Part shown: positions 1 through 10,549 of the stretch, piece after piece | Layout: each line of letters opens with the position of its first letter | How positions within the stretch are numbered: position 1 is the first letter of the stretch | Source: Podospora pseudocomata | Lineage: Eukaryota; Ascomycota; Sordariomycetes; Sordariales; Podosporaceae | Assembly: GCF_035222375.1 (NCBI RefSeq) | Contig: NC_085890.1 | Span: forward strand, 2,790,001-2,854,000 | Reading direction: 5' to 3' | DNA: 64,000 nt | Notes under the pieces: model-generated | Seen by the model: only the letters and a program-made list of their open reading frames with translations | Told to the model about the DNA's origin: nothing | Database searches by the model: none | Made by a program: the position numbers and the translations under genes

Positions 1-483
1 GATAATGCGGCAAGTGAAAGAAGGCAAAGTATTTGAGAAGGGTGACTGTTGTTTTGGTTGGGGGTGCTTGTGTCGATGATATGTGGAGCAAGGATGGAAG
101 GATTGGGTGGGTTATGGGGTAGCGATTGGAGATAGCGGATAATGAAGAGTTGTTTGTTTGTTTGTTTATGTGAGTTGTTGTGCGATGTGAACAGAGCGAG
201 GGGGGTGCTTATTTTGTCTAGTTATTACGTCTATCCAAATGACTGCGAGGATGGCCCCCCAAAAACAATAGTATCTATCATCACCAGGAAGAGAAGATTT
301 CCAAAGACAGAACACAGCCCAAAGCCAGACGCCAGAATACCAAACACCAAACACCAAACACCAAACACCAAACACCAAACACCAAACCCAAACCCAAACA
401 CCAACGGCACCTCCGAAAATATCTATCAGTCCCTCATGAAAAGCACCGCCTCTTCCTCTTGTTCAGATCGAGATGAGCGTCGT
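1..483. other. Intergenic stretch with a short tandem repeat
   Basis: I see no supported gene here. The stretch lies downstream of the secreted-protein gene on the minus strand, so part of it is probably that gene's 3' UTR. It contains a CCAAACA-type tandem array at about 340-402. Confidence 0.6.
340..402. repeat. CCAAACA-type microsatellite
   Basis: About six near-perfect 7-nt CCAAACA units are followed by degenerate CCAAAC units. The unit differs from the fungal telomere repeat TTAGGG/CCCTAA, so this is a simple repeat and not an internal telomere sequence. Confidence 0.85.
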
Positions 484-720
484 CTAAAAGCTGCTGCAGT
501 GAGCCCGCGTGGTGTCAGCCTGGAAGCAAGCCCCGTCTCCTTTGCACTGGGAGGAAAGCTCCCAGACGTTGGCCACGTTGCAGACGTAGATGGCGCCGTC
601 GGGGGGCGGGGCGCCGAACTGGTTCCCGCAGGCGAGGTTACCGGGTGTTGTGCACGAGGCTGCCAAGCTCAGGCGGACAAGAATGGCGAGGAGGAGAGCC
701 GTAGAGGGGTTTGAGAGCAT
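484..720 (-). CDS. Small secreted cysteine-rich protein
   Basis: A 78-residue protein in a single exon starting at an ATG. Residues 1 to about 21 form a signal peptide with a Leu/Ala-rich core (LLLAILVRLSLAA). The mature part of about 57 residues has six cysteines at 23, 31, 47, 59, 65 and 75, enough for three disulfides. The order Cys-Thr-Thr-Pro-Gly near the start and Val-Cys-Asn followed by a Trp in the middle resembles a pattern seen in many fungal small secreted proteins. No enzymatic motif is visible. It is probably extracellular. Effector, antimicrobial or wall-associated roles are all possible and the sequence does not choose between them. The neighbouring gene is a rhodopsin-like receptor on the same strand about 840 bp upstream. 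Confidence 0.7.
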   Translation of the reverse strand: MLSNPSTALLLAILVRLSLAASCTTPGNLACGNQFGAPPPDGAIYVCNVANVWELSSQCKGDGACFQADTTRAHCSSF

Positions 721-1561
721 TTTGAATTTTGGGAAAGTTGATGACTAGAGTGAAGCTGGTGAATGGGGCAGTGGTTGTGTTTGCTGGGTATGCGGTTGGT
801 GGTTTTTTATTTTTTTTAAAAAAAAAGGGGGGGGGAAGGGATGGTGTTGAAAGATGGCAACCGGGGGTGGGGGGGAGGGGGATGGCTGATATATAGGGAC
901 ATGCGAAGATTTGTTGTAGCTATTTATATGGTATTATCTTGTTTAGGTAGATATTAGTTGTTTCTATATCGAGAGACCACCGGTGAGACCAAGACGGACC
1001 GGTGTTAGGCCAAGCTCAATTACAATCCGGAAGTTTTGCGTGGACGAATGCAACTCCGATGGTGTCTTCCACACTCTTGAGGAGCAGTAAAGTGTAAGGC
1101 ATTCAACAGACGTTAGGAGGAAGCTGGAGAGAGGTCGGGTGTTACAAGACGGCGCGGTCCATCAAAAATCGCCAAGATATATCCAAGCGGGTATAGAACC
1201 GATGGAAACCCGGATGGTGTGCCTTGCGAGGCAAAGTCAACGCCTCAAGGCGCAAGATCAAGCCGGAAGCATCTTTCAACCACCCCAAAAACACAGCTCG
1301 CAGGTCATGAACATCTATTAAAGGAGTGTAAAGCTTTCAAGTGGGTATATAAGCGAACGTAAAAAGCAGAGAGAGAGATGTAAAAAAGGACTGTCGTGGG
1401 CCCGTTCCTGTGCCACCAAAAATGTCGAAAGACGTGCCGTGATTCCGTGAAAAAAAAAAAGTCTATATATACGCAACCATAAATATCCAACCCTCCGCCG
1501 CGCTGCCCGAAAACAAAGAAGTAAAACAACCGACCAAAACCTCCAAGAGTGGTGGGTCAAG
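721..1561. other. Intergenic: promoter of the secreted protein and 3' flank of the receptor gene
   Basis: No supported gene. It holds homopolymer tracts (T/A and G runs around 806-835) and a TATATA-like site near 889 that could serve the minus-strand secreted-protein gene. The right end should hold the 3' UTR of the rhodopsin-like gene. Confidence 0.5.
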
Positions 1562-2913
1562 TTAGTCCCGAGTGATGGTCCACTTTGTCGATACGTGGAT
1601 GGCCGAGGGTTCGGTTGGAGAGCCGACTTCTGGGTCAGGGCGTGCTGCTGTTGACGTTGTCAGCTTGCGTTCAGAGCACCCGTCGTTGTTGCTGTCCGAG
1701 TCGCGGTCTTTGTCGTCCTCCTAATGGAAAATCAGTCAGCATCATTGTTGGGCTGGAGTCTATGGAAGATACAACAAACATACCAACTCGATCCAAGCAT
1801 TGTAGTTGCCCTTGACTGATGGTAATGGCGTGGCCTTGCCGCTTCGTGCGCCTTGGCCTGTGCTGGGGTCGGCATAGCCAGAGTTGTCGGCGGACGACTT
1901 GTACTTCTTTCTCCACCGAGTGTAAAAGGGTCGGAGCATCGGAATGTTGATGCAGATGCCAGCAAGCATGAGTTCGATGCTGCAGAGCATAAAAGTGGTG
2001 AAGGAGGTGCCGGTGAAGTTGCCAATCATGTCGATGACAAAGATTTCACCAAAGCGGACGAGGCCGATAACGACGCAACTGGACATGCAGTGTTAGGCTG
2101 GGACAAACATTGGGCGAGGGAGGGAATGTTGCATACGCGAGTCCGATGGCAAAGCACGAAGCAACGGCAACCTTTTCTGTCGTCCTCATTTGCAGTGACC
2201 AAACCGTCCGCATGGGTAGGACGATGATCATGAGGTCAGTCAAGATGTTGGTCATGATGACACACTTCAACACCAAGATTTGGTCCATGCATTTGCCGAT
2301 ACGCATCAGTGTCCACTGTTGCTCAATGGGGTCGCAGAGGAAGGTCAAGACAAAGGTGAAGATGATGGCCCAGGCTATGCAAATGCCCGAGACGATCCAG
2401 ATCCAGACTTTGAGATGTACCGAAAAGGCGCGAAGGTAAAACCACAGCTGGCTCATCTTGAGGGCAAACAAGGCCCAGACGTAAACGATGGTGAAAATGA
2501 AGGTAATCTTCATCATGAACTCCAGGTTGTTCATGACTGTGACTTGTCAGTACAGCGGTCCATCGCTGGCAGTCTTGCATATGGACTCACGTGTGGGAAA
2601 TAGCGGGGAGTCTGGGACCATGTCGTGCCCTACACCAGAAGAAAAGACTGCAGCATTGAACCCGATGGTGGTTCCAGTAAGGCACTGTTCAATTTGCCCA
2701 TGGTTAGAACCCGTCAGCCACGGCAGCATCCCCCCAAGAAGCACTCACAAAGGCAGCGACAGCCAGAACATCATCGAGTCCGAGCCCGATTCCCCTGTGT
2801 CGAGCAACCACCCTGCCGGCAACCACAAACCCAAAGACGACCCATAAAAAAGATATCGCAATCATGGCGTCCCGGGCCCGGTCGACCATGGGGATGTTTA
2901 TCCTTTCGCCCAT
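1562..2913 (-). CDS. Fungal rhodopsin-like (PTH11-type) seven-TM membrane protein
   Basis: Five exons (2913-2749, 2684-2591, 2536-2137, 2078-1784, 1720-1562) join in frame to 370 residues. All introns have GT/AG ends, and the first carries a CTAAC branch site. The protein has seven hydrophobic segments. It matches the fungal rhodopsin-domain family of integral membrane proteins: an early Gly-Leu-Asp-Asp after TM1, a central Cys-Asp-Pro-Ile-Glu-Gln-Gln-Trp loop, and an IVLPMRTVWSLQ segment typical of the family's TM5 loop. The cytoplasmic tail is charged and Ser/Thr-rich. Such proteins are proposed GPCR-like surface sensors, with PTH11 of Magnaporthe the known example; ligands are mostly unknown. 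The family call is firm, the role is inference. Confidence 0.85.
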
Positions 2914-5187
2914 CGTTCCTGTGTGTCTGTCGTCGCCCTTCCTCTGAAGCCTCCTGTCAAAGAACCGCCTGTGAAATCCAACAATCGCAATGGGGTATGG
3001 TAGGGACCGTCCGTGTCGTGCCGTAAAACAAACAAAGGAGCGTGACGAAGAGTTGATCTGAAGAGCAACCGTCTGTGCTTGGGCACGAGCCGTGGGATCA
3101 GAAAGTATTTTAAACGAGCGACACGAATGGCAAGGAGCAACGAAAGTTCTCAAGTGCTCATCTGTGAGCAGTGATCAGCATTCTCCCCAGAGAGACGTTA
3201 TGGGTGCTTCTTCTCAAACACAACCCCCGTCGCGATTTTCGGCTTCGGGTGGGAGGCGAAGGAAGAAGGCGTCAACGTTTTTTTCTTCTTGCGGTCATTC
3301 TGGAAGAGGCCCTGACTGATACGGTGTTGCAGTGCATTTCCCTCCCAGCAGCTCCCCATCATCTCCGCCAACAGGGAGCTGTAATGAAGCTGGGCAAATC
3401 AAGGAGGCCGGAACGGCACCCGGACTAGCCTCCGGAGACGTGACAGTGCTTTTTGTTCTGGGCCCTTTCCTGCCGGTCGGTCACGGAAAGCAGGTAGGTA
3501 GCATATGGCCAATGCTGATGAGACAAAAGCTGATGTTGATGCCCCCGGGGCTCTCGGCTCAGTTCCGCGTGGAAAAGACCGGCGCTGGAGCGGTCGGTCT
3601 TGGTATTCTCTTGGCGGTGGGAAGAGCGGGCACTTGGAGCTTGATAGGTGGCTCTTTTTGCGCTGCTGATGGAGCTCGTTTCATGCACTCCCCTGCTTTT
3701 TGGTGGCATTTCCGGTTTTCGCTCAAAATGTCGTGGGCAAATTCCCTGACCAAAAATGCAAATTGTGGTTCGGCAGATGGAGCTGGGAACATGGGGGTAA
3801 CACCAGAAAACGGCTGGCTTGGCGGTCGTCGAAGAATGTCCCGACCGACCGGAACCGACACAATCCTTCAAGATCTTTGGCAGCGGCCGAACGTCACATG
3901 TTTCTCCTCTGCCGCATGCCCCATCACCAACAATCCAGCAGGTCGGGTTCGTGGATGGCGCCATGGGCAAATGAGAGAGAGGGTTGAACCGTGTGAATAG
4001 TGAACACAAGTTCTTTTTCCCACTGGGAACCTGGACAAAACGGCGGGGAGAGAAGGCCGGTGGAGAAAGCGGATTGGTCAGTTGCTCCACTCGGAAACAC
4101 GGCCGCTAAGTGCCGCTGCGACCCGCTGCACTAGTGCTGCTTGGCACATCCTTCGCCTCTCAGCGGCTCCCCGAATACTACAAGGTTCACCTTTTGATTT
4201 TCATCAGCGGTCGAAGCTGCACCTCTCGACGGATACGGCAACGGCCACTTTTTCTCATATCAATCATCTCGCGCTCTTCGCTGCCGTTTTGCCATCCTGG
4301 TCCCGCTGATCCGGACAGGACAACTGATCGTCAGGGTCCAGACATCTGAGACACTCTCCAAGTTGCCAAACCTGAAAGACGCCGAAAGTTCAACGGCCAC
4401 CAAAAGCATCGTGAGTCCCACCTCTCGATACAACATTTTGACCAAGTTGCCCCTCACCTCGCTTCGGCTTTGCAGCAGCACGCATTCAGGGGCACGACGT
4501 GCCAGGCTCACCTCCTCACCTCCCCTTCACCCCCATTTCCTCGGAACTCCCTGTCACCCCAGCCAGAACCCATGCTGACAGCCCACACCCTTCAGCCTCG
4601 TCCAATCTTGTCATTGAAAACCATCTTTCCGTCACCATTGCTCTCGCCAGCAACACCATCATGGTTGTCCTGGTGTATCTGCCGGCCACGATGGCGGAAT
4701 ATGCTATTCACGTGGAGGCGGCCTTTACGTGACAAGCCATGTCACAGAACAACTATTGAACCCCAGTGCCAGCGAGGTGGTCGTGATCGACAGCCCAGGC
4801 AGAACCAGAGGAGACTCCTGCCCGGTTTTCTCGGAGTCTCTTCCCGCATCCGGTTTAACCAAGTGGGCCACCACTTTGCTAAATATGCTGGATGCCAGTT
4901 AACAGCACGTAACTCACCACTCTCACCTCCACGTCGCCGTCAGTCTCCAAGATGGCGGGCCTCGTATGCTTCTTTCGATCTAGCAACTGATGAAAAAGCG
5001 GAGTCGCGGTGAGGGATGTAAGACCTAGTGTGGTGATAGGGAGTAACTGTCAGTTTTCAAAGTGGCATGCACGGAGTCCTGACGAGGAGATCCCTCCCTT
5101 TTCCAGCTCCCCGGGACGCTTTCCTCTCTTCTTATTTCTCCTGGGTTCTTCTTTGATTCTCCAAACTGCTGTGCCCCAGCTCGGCAG
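2914..5187. other. Long intergenic region between receptor and P450 genes
   Basis: This 2.3-kb gap separates two divergently transcribed genes. Several frames on both strands stay open between about 3330 and 4090 (about 220 codons each way), but none shows a domain, a signal peptide or exon-like conservation, so none is annotated. The CT-rich stretch just before 5188 (5095-5185) is typical of a fungal core promoter or 5' UTR for the P450. Confidence 0.5.
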
Positions 5188-6902
5188 ATGGATGACGGGA
5201 TTCCTACGACATCAACCATGGAGTCGAAACATATGTCAGGCATTTTGAGTGCTGACGGCGTCAAATCGGCCATCACCCTCACCTCCGTTTTGTCAGTGGT
5301 TGGCGTTTGGCTCGGCTACCGCATCCTTGTTTGCCTGTACAACATCTCGCCCTTCCATCCTCTCTCCCGCTTCCCCGGGCCCAAGATCGCGGCTGCCAGT
5401 TACGCGTATGAAGCCTACCATGACTGGATTCGCGGGGGAAGATACGGCCCCAAGATTCAGGAGATGCATAAGCGCTATGGTAAGTCGGATAAACAAGCCT
5501 CCCAAAAAGAAACAACACTCGCTTACCAGAGAACCCTACATCCAGGCCCAATCGTGAGAATCAACCCGGATGAGCTTCACTGTTCCGACCCCTACTTCAC
5601 CGATGAGATCTATGCCGGTCCTGGACGCATCAGAGACAAATGGCAGCATCAGCTCAACACGGGTGGCGCCGGCCCTGTTTCCGTGACGGGCTTTTCGACT
5701 GTTCCCCACGAGCTTCACCGTTCGCGCAAGGGTGCCCTGTCCAAGTTCTTTTCCCGCCAGCAGATGTTCAAGCTCGAGGGGGAGGTGCTCGACTTCTGCC
5801 ACTTGACGATTGACAAGATGCTTCGCTGGTCTGGGAAGGAGGCTTTTGACATCAAGGAGGCCTTCAACTGCTTTACCGCCGACGTCATTTCCCAGTATGC
5901 TTTTGGCGAATCCATGGGCTTCATCGCTCAAGAACAATGGGAGCCCAATCTTGCGACATGGACCGGTTCCTTCATGAAGAGTGCTTATCTGATGAGGCAC
6001 AACGCCCTGGTCCGCAAGATGACGAACATGATGCCCCTCGTGGCTGACTATTTGGGCGAGGATATCAAGAACGTGATGCACCAGATGGGCACTGTCATCC
6101 CTGGCTACATCAAGGCGTCTCTGGATGACCCCAACGGCGGCCGTGTGTTTGCTGAGCTTGTCAAGTCCAAGGCTCTCCCTGCGGAGGAGATGACTATGTA
6201 TCGTCTCTCTGGTGAGGGGTTCAACTTTTTGCTTGCCGGTACCGAGACCACCGCGGTAAGTTCATGTCCCCTGGCTTCTACCTGCCCTGTCCGCTAACAT
6301 GGTTCAAGGCCACCCTGTCCGTCATCACATTTTGGCTTCTCCAACAACCCGAAACCTACAGAAAACTGATGGATGACCTCCAAGGTCTGACACCGACCAA
6401 CATCAAGTGGGCCGAGCTCGAACAGCGCCCGTACCTCTGGGCCATTGTCCACGAATCCCTCCGCATGATGCCCGGTGTCTCGCACAGATCGGCCAGAATC
6501 GCCCGTACCGAGGACCTGGTGTACCGCACCCGAGATGGCAAGACTGAATGGGTCATCCCCAGAGGCACTCCCATCGGCATGACCAGCATGATCAACCACT
6601 TCGACGAGGAGCTCTTCCCCAACCCACACTCCTTCTCCCCGGAGCGGTGGTTGATTGACGGAAAGCCAAACTACAAGCTGCAGAAGTTCTTGATTGCCTT
6701 TGGCAAGGGCAGCCGGTCGTGCATTGGTGAGAGCTTGGCCTACTGCGAGGTGTATCTCATGACTGCCCTGATCGCCATGCGCATCATTCCAAGGGCCAAG
6801 CTCGTCAACACCACATATGAGGACAACGTCAAGTACGATCATGATTGCATTGTGCCTCATTCCAGAAACGGTCCTGTCACTGTCCATGTGCGGATCCAGT
6901 AA
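5188..6902 (+). CDS. Cytochrome P450, trichodiene oxygenase (TRI4/CYP58)-like
   Basis: Three exons (5188-5479, 5546-6255, 6309-6902) give 531 residues, normal for a microsomal P450. An N-terminal membrane anchor at about residues 30-50 is followed by a Pro-Gly-Pro hinge (FPGPKIAAASYAYEAYHDW). The I-helix oxygen-binding motif AGTETT is at 328-333, the ExxR pair E383/R386, the PERW motif at 445-448, and the haem-binding FGKGSRSCIG with the ligand Cys at 472. All key residues are present, so it should be active. The hinge and overall layout resemble TRI4-like P450s, which oxidise terpenoid skeletons, but no terpene cyclase or other pathway gene is nearby, so the substrate is unknown. A second ATG at 5218 lies in a better context (ACCATGG) and may be the real start. 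Confidence 0.9.
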
Positions 6903-7633
6903 GGGTTGGACACATGAGGAGACAGAAGAAGAGGTAGAGAGAGGCAAGAGTACACGACGTGTTGTCTAGGGGGGCGCATCCATGCGCTGGTCACATGGCG
7001 AGGGAGCGCATATATCGGCCAAATATATCAGCCAAACACACGGGCGCTGATAGGTAAACAGCATAGCACAATCTATAACAATTTACTAATTATCCCAAAG
7101 TCAAGTCGGAATACATCGGCAAGCAGCAGAGAGGAGACAGCCGAGCTGTCCCAATGGTCCGGGCCTGACTCGGAATTGCCTCGGGACATGTCTGCACGTG
7201 CGATGCAATGCCAAACCTTATACGTCTCTGCACGGCCATGACGGCCTAGGCTCTGTTGGATCTTTCCGCTTCCCCTCTTTGTCCTCTTGTTGATTCCAGC
7301 CATCTCATTGCCACGCTCGCCAGAGCCAAGCCGGCCATCGTGTTTTCCCAGCAAACGTCCATCTGAATCAACAATCTATTTTCCATTTGACGCAGATAAT
7401 GCTAGAAAGCAACAGGCATTCGAATACAATCGTCACCATCAGACTGGACTTCCGGCGACGCCACCCCCCCCTCTCTCTTCCCCCCGTGGCCGCCTTAGGT
7501 ATCACGGGGCCAGCATTTAAGGGGGCCGCCGAGCAACTTGCTACACATCGTGAGATGTCACGAAAGAAAATCCCACCTGTAAACAACACAACAACTTTTA
7601 TCTTTGTTCGATAATGGCAGTATCGTGTCCACA
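6903..7633. other. Intergenic between P450 and membrane-protein genes
   Basis: No supported gene. It should hold the P450 3' UTR and the promoter of the next gene. An ATG at 7614, 20 nt before the start of that gene and in another frame, opens a 75-codon reading frame that overlaps the coding start. Confidence 0.5.
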
Positions 7634-9317
7634 ATGGGAACACTTGTTCCTCCCTGGTACAAACCAGATCCACCCAGCGAGCACTCGCTGGACCTCGCCA
7701 GCTTCCTCTGGGGAGCCTCGACAGCCATCGCATGCTTCAGCTTTGCCAAGGCTGTCCGCCAGACCAGGCGGTCATGGCTTCATACACACAAGGTCAACGC
7801 CTACATTGTCATGGTGTGGCTGGAGTGGACTGCCTGCGTGATCATGTCGGTCGTCAGCTGGTTGTTCCTCATTGGGATCATCCCGGTGAGCTTTTGGATC
7901 TTCTTTGGTCTTCGTAAGTGGCCTTGCTTATCCGTCGACCACAAAGGTTTTCTGACTGATGGAATATTTGCAGTCGTTCTCTGGGTAGTTCAGGTACGTC
8001 CTCCCCTTGACGTATTCCTCCTGTGAGCCGCCATCTTCTTTCCCGGTCACCCCCCACCCCCCAGCATCACCATCCTCACTAACACCCAACCCCCGCCTCA
8101 CAGATCCAATGCCTTTCCCAAATCCTCTGCAACCGCCTCTCCCTCCTCTTCTTCAACCCCGACGACGCCCGGCGCCTCAAACTTGGCGTTGGCCTCGCCG
8201 TCGGCGTGATCAACATCAGCGTATTTTGCATCTGGCTCCCCGCCCGCCTCCAGATCAGCGAGACGTTCATCAACCTCAACAACATCTGGGACAGGGTTGA
8301 AAAGGCTCTCTTCCTAATCATCGACTGCTGCCTCAACATCTACTTCATGTACATGGTCCGCACAAAGCTGATCGCCAACGGACTGAAGAAGTACGAGTTG
8401 GTGTACACGTTTAACCTGTTCATGATGGTCGTGTCGCTGTTGCTGGATGTGGGTATCATTGCTCTGATGTCATGGGAGGATGATGCTGTGTACGCCCTCC
8501 CCCCCCTTGTTTCCCCCAACAACCAAAAGGCTAACCTTTTTTCGTCCCCAACAGATACATGCAAGCACACCCCCTCGTCTACCTCGTCAAACTCTGCGTT
8601 GAAATGAACCTAGCCGAGCTACTAGGTAAAGTCATCCGGAAGTCCCGCGAGCGTCGCACCACCCCGTTTCTCCGAACCCACATCGATAATATCACCTCGC
8701 CGTTGACACGAACGACGACAGCAGCCACTGCTACCACGACAGCCAATACGATGCCCACGTCAATATTACCCGACGGGAACATCTTTGGGGGGTGCCCGCA
8801 TTTTCGGCATCTTCCTGGTTGCAACTGCGATAACAACAACAACAACAACAATGAGAGACTGTTTCACCGAAATTGGAACCTCAATATGATTGGGTCTGCT
8901 GGGCATAGGGAAGGGAGTTATACCGGGGGGGAGCTGTATAATTATTTTGCGCATGGGGGACCGGGGGAGAGGAGGAGGGCGACGGGGGATATTTTGGATG
9001 ATGCGGCGGGTTTGTGGAGCAGTGGGGAGGATACTCCGGTGGTGAGCCCCCGGGTGGAGAGGGATATTGAGGCAGAAGGGGGGTTGGGGGGTTCGGGGAG
9101 AAATAATCAGGAGCGGAGAGATGATAGGGGTAATGAGACCAACAGAGCTCGGGGCGGGAAAAGGGGTGTTGAGAGGCCCACCGGGTCCAGGAAACCTAGC
9201 GCTGGGTCGAGCACGCTTGTCCACCAGGAGAGTGGCAGTGGGAGTGGTAGTCTTGGGAGTAGTATCAGGAAGGAGGGGAGGGATAAGAGGGAGGGGGAGG
9301 ACCCATGGGAGGAGTAG
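7634..9317 (+). CDS. Multi-pass membrane protein, DUF3112-like fungal family
   Basis: Four exons (7634-7913, 7974-7993, 8104-8489, 8555-9317) join in frame to 482 residues. The second exon is only 20 nt. About seven hydrophobic segments fill the first 300 residues, with motifs such as KVNAYIVMVWLEW and ISVFCIWLPARLQISETF that recall a Pezizomycotina-only membrane family (DUF3112, named from memory). The last third (from about residue 260) is a hydrophilic tail with Thr/Ala, a run of seven Asn and Gly/Arg/Ser-rich disorder, presumably cytoplasmic. Function is unknown; a sensor or scaffold is possible. The first ATG in frame is 7634. I am sure it is coding and less sure of the family name. Confidence 0.8.
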
Positions 9318-10549
9318 GCATGATAGGTAACAGTGGGGGGCCCGGGAGGGGGGGGAGGGGGGGCGGGGGTTTGTCATAGTGATCCATGTTATGATACCAG
9401 ATACCAGATTTGCTTTTGAAAGAGGTCAACATAAGTTTTATCAGGCTGTTCTCTAATTTGATGCAATCATGGTTGGTGTGTTGGTCTGGGGTTCAGTCAG
9501 TGGCCTGTGGGTTTGGGTGTGGCAGTGGGACTCACGGGAGATTCAGGGGTTCAGGGGTTCATGCATAAAAGGTGGCCATTTTACTCGCACTCTACCTTGG
9601 ACAAATCATTGACTTTTTATTCCTTACTTTTAGTGCCTCGCACCCGTACAGGCCTATTTTGCCCCTCTTATCAGGGCAATCCTGTGTCTGTTAGGTGGCC
9701 TGCGAGCCTATAGTGTCCATGTCCCGTCTTCCGTGGAGGGCGGCCTGCGAGCGGGTCACTGTCATGGAAAGGACGCTTTCAAAGCCCCGGTGAGGGCTTA
9801 GTTGCAGTATTTGTGTGTTTTTCCCACTGTTTAAATGTTTCATAAAGATTGGGAAGGTTGTGATAAAAAAGGGATGGAAGTGATGACTGACCATGGCCTC
9901 ACAGGGTGTTTAGTTGAAGGATCTCTGGTTTATTCTGCCTGCCTGGCACGAGTCGCGCCATTATGAGCCTTTTCCAGTAGAATCACCGGCATTCCATCGG
10001 GCCCCGAGCCCGTACAGAAGTCACCTACCTACGCATCCATAGCAAAAACGACAGTCCCAGCAAAGTCCTCCTAGAACTAAAGTGGGTAAAAAAGTCGCAA
10101 TATAAACAGTCTCAAGCCCCCTCACAACTCAATAAGACAATACGCCAACAAGGTCAATAGAGTCAAGTTTCTAGTAACACTTTTATAAGAGGCAAAGAAA
10201 CAAAGCCCACAGTCATATATCTCAAGCCACACAAATTTCTAAATTTAACAGCGCAAGCAAGCTGAGCTAGCTAGCTAGATATATAGATAGATAGGCAATC
10301 CAAAGTTCTGCTCAGTCAAAAACCACCCCCTGCGTCCATCTCTTTTTTTTTTTTCAAAGAAACAAACAATCCTCTTTCTGTCATTCTTCCAATTTCCAAT
10401 CATCCCCAAAGAATCGAAAGTTGGGTAACACAAAAGTATCAATCATCGTCAGACAATAACCCCTTTTCTCTCTTACACAAGTTCCATTTCCTTCCTTGAT
10501 GCTTCTGCCTGGTCTTAGAAGACAAAATCTTCACACCCCCTGTGTTGAT
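9318..10549. other. Intergenic, convergent 3' flanks
   Basis: No supported gene. The 3' ends of the membrane-protein gene (plus) and the repeat-protein gene (minus) face each other here. Simple sequence includes a GCTA/GATA-rich patch at about 10263-10293 and a T run near 10345. Confidence 0.5.

Noticed and set aside
340-402. Telomere-like CCAAACA array
   Set aside because: The unit is not CCCTAA/TTAGGG and it is short and internal, so it is only a simple repeat.
5188-9317. Secondary-metabolite cluster around the P450
   Set aside because: No terpene cyclase, polyketide synthase, peptide synthetase or pathway regulator lies nearby. The methyltransferase is 16 kb away with unrelated genes between.
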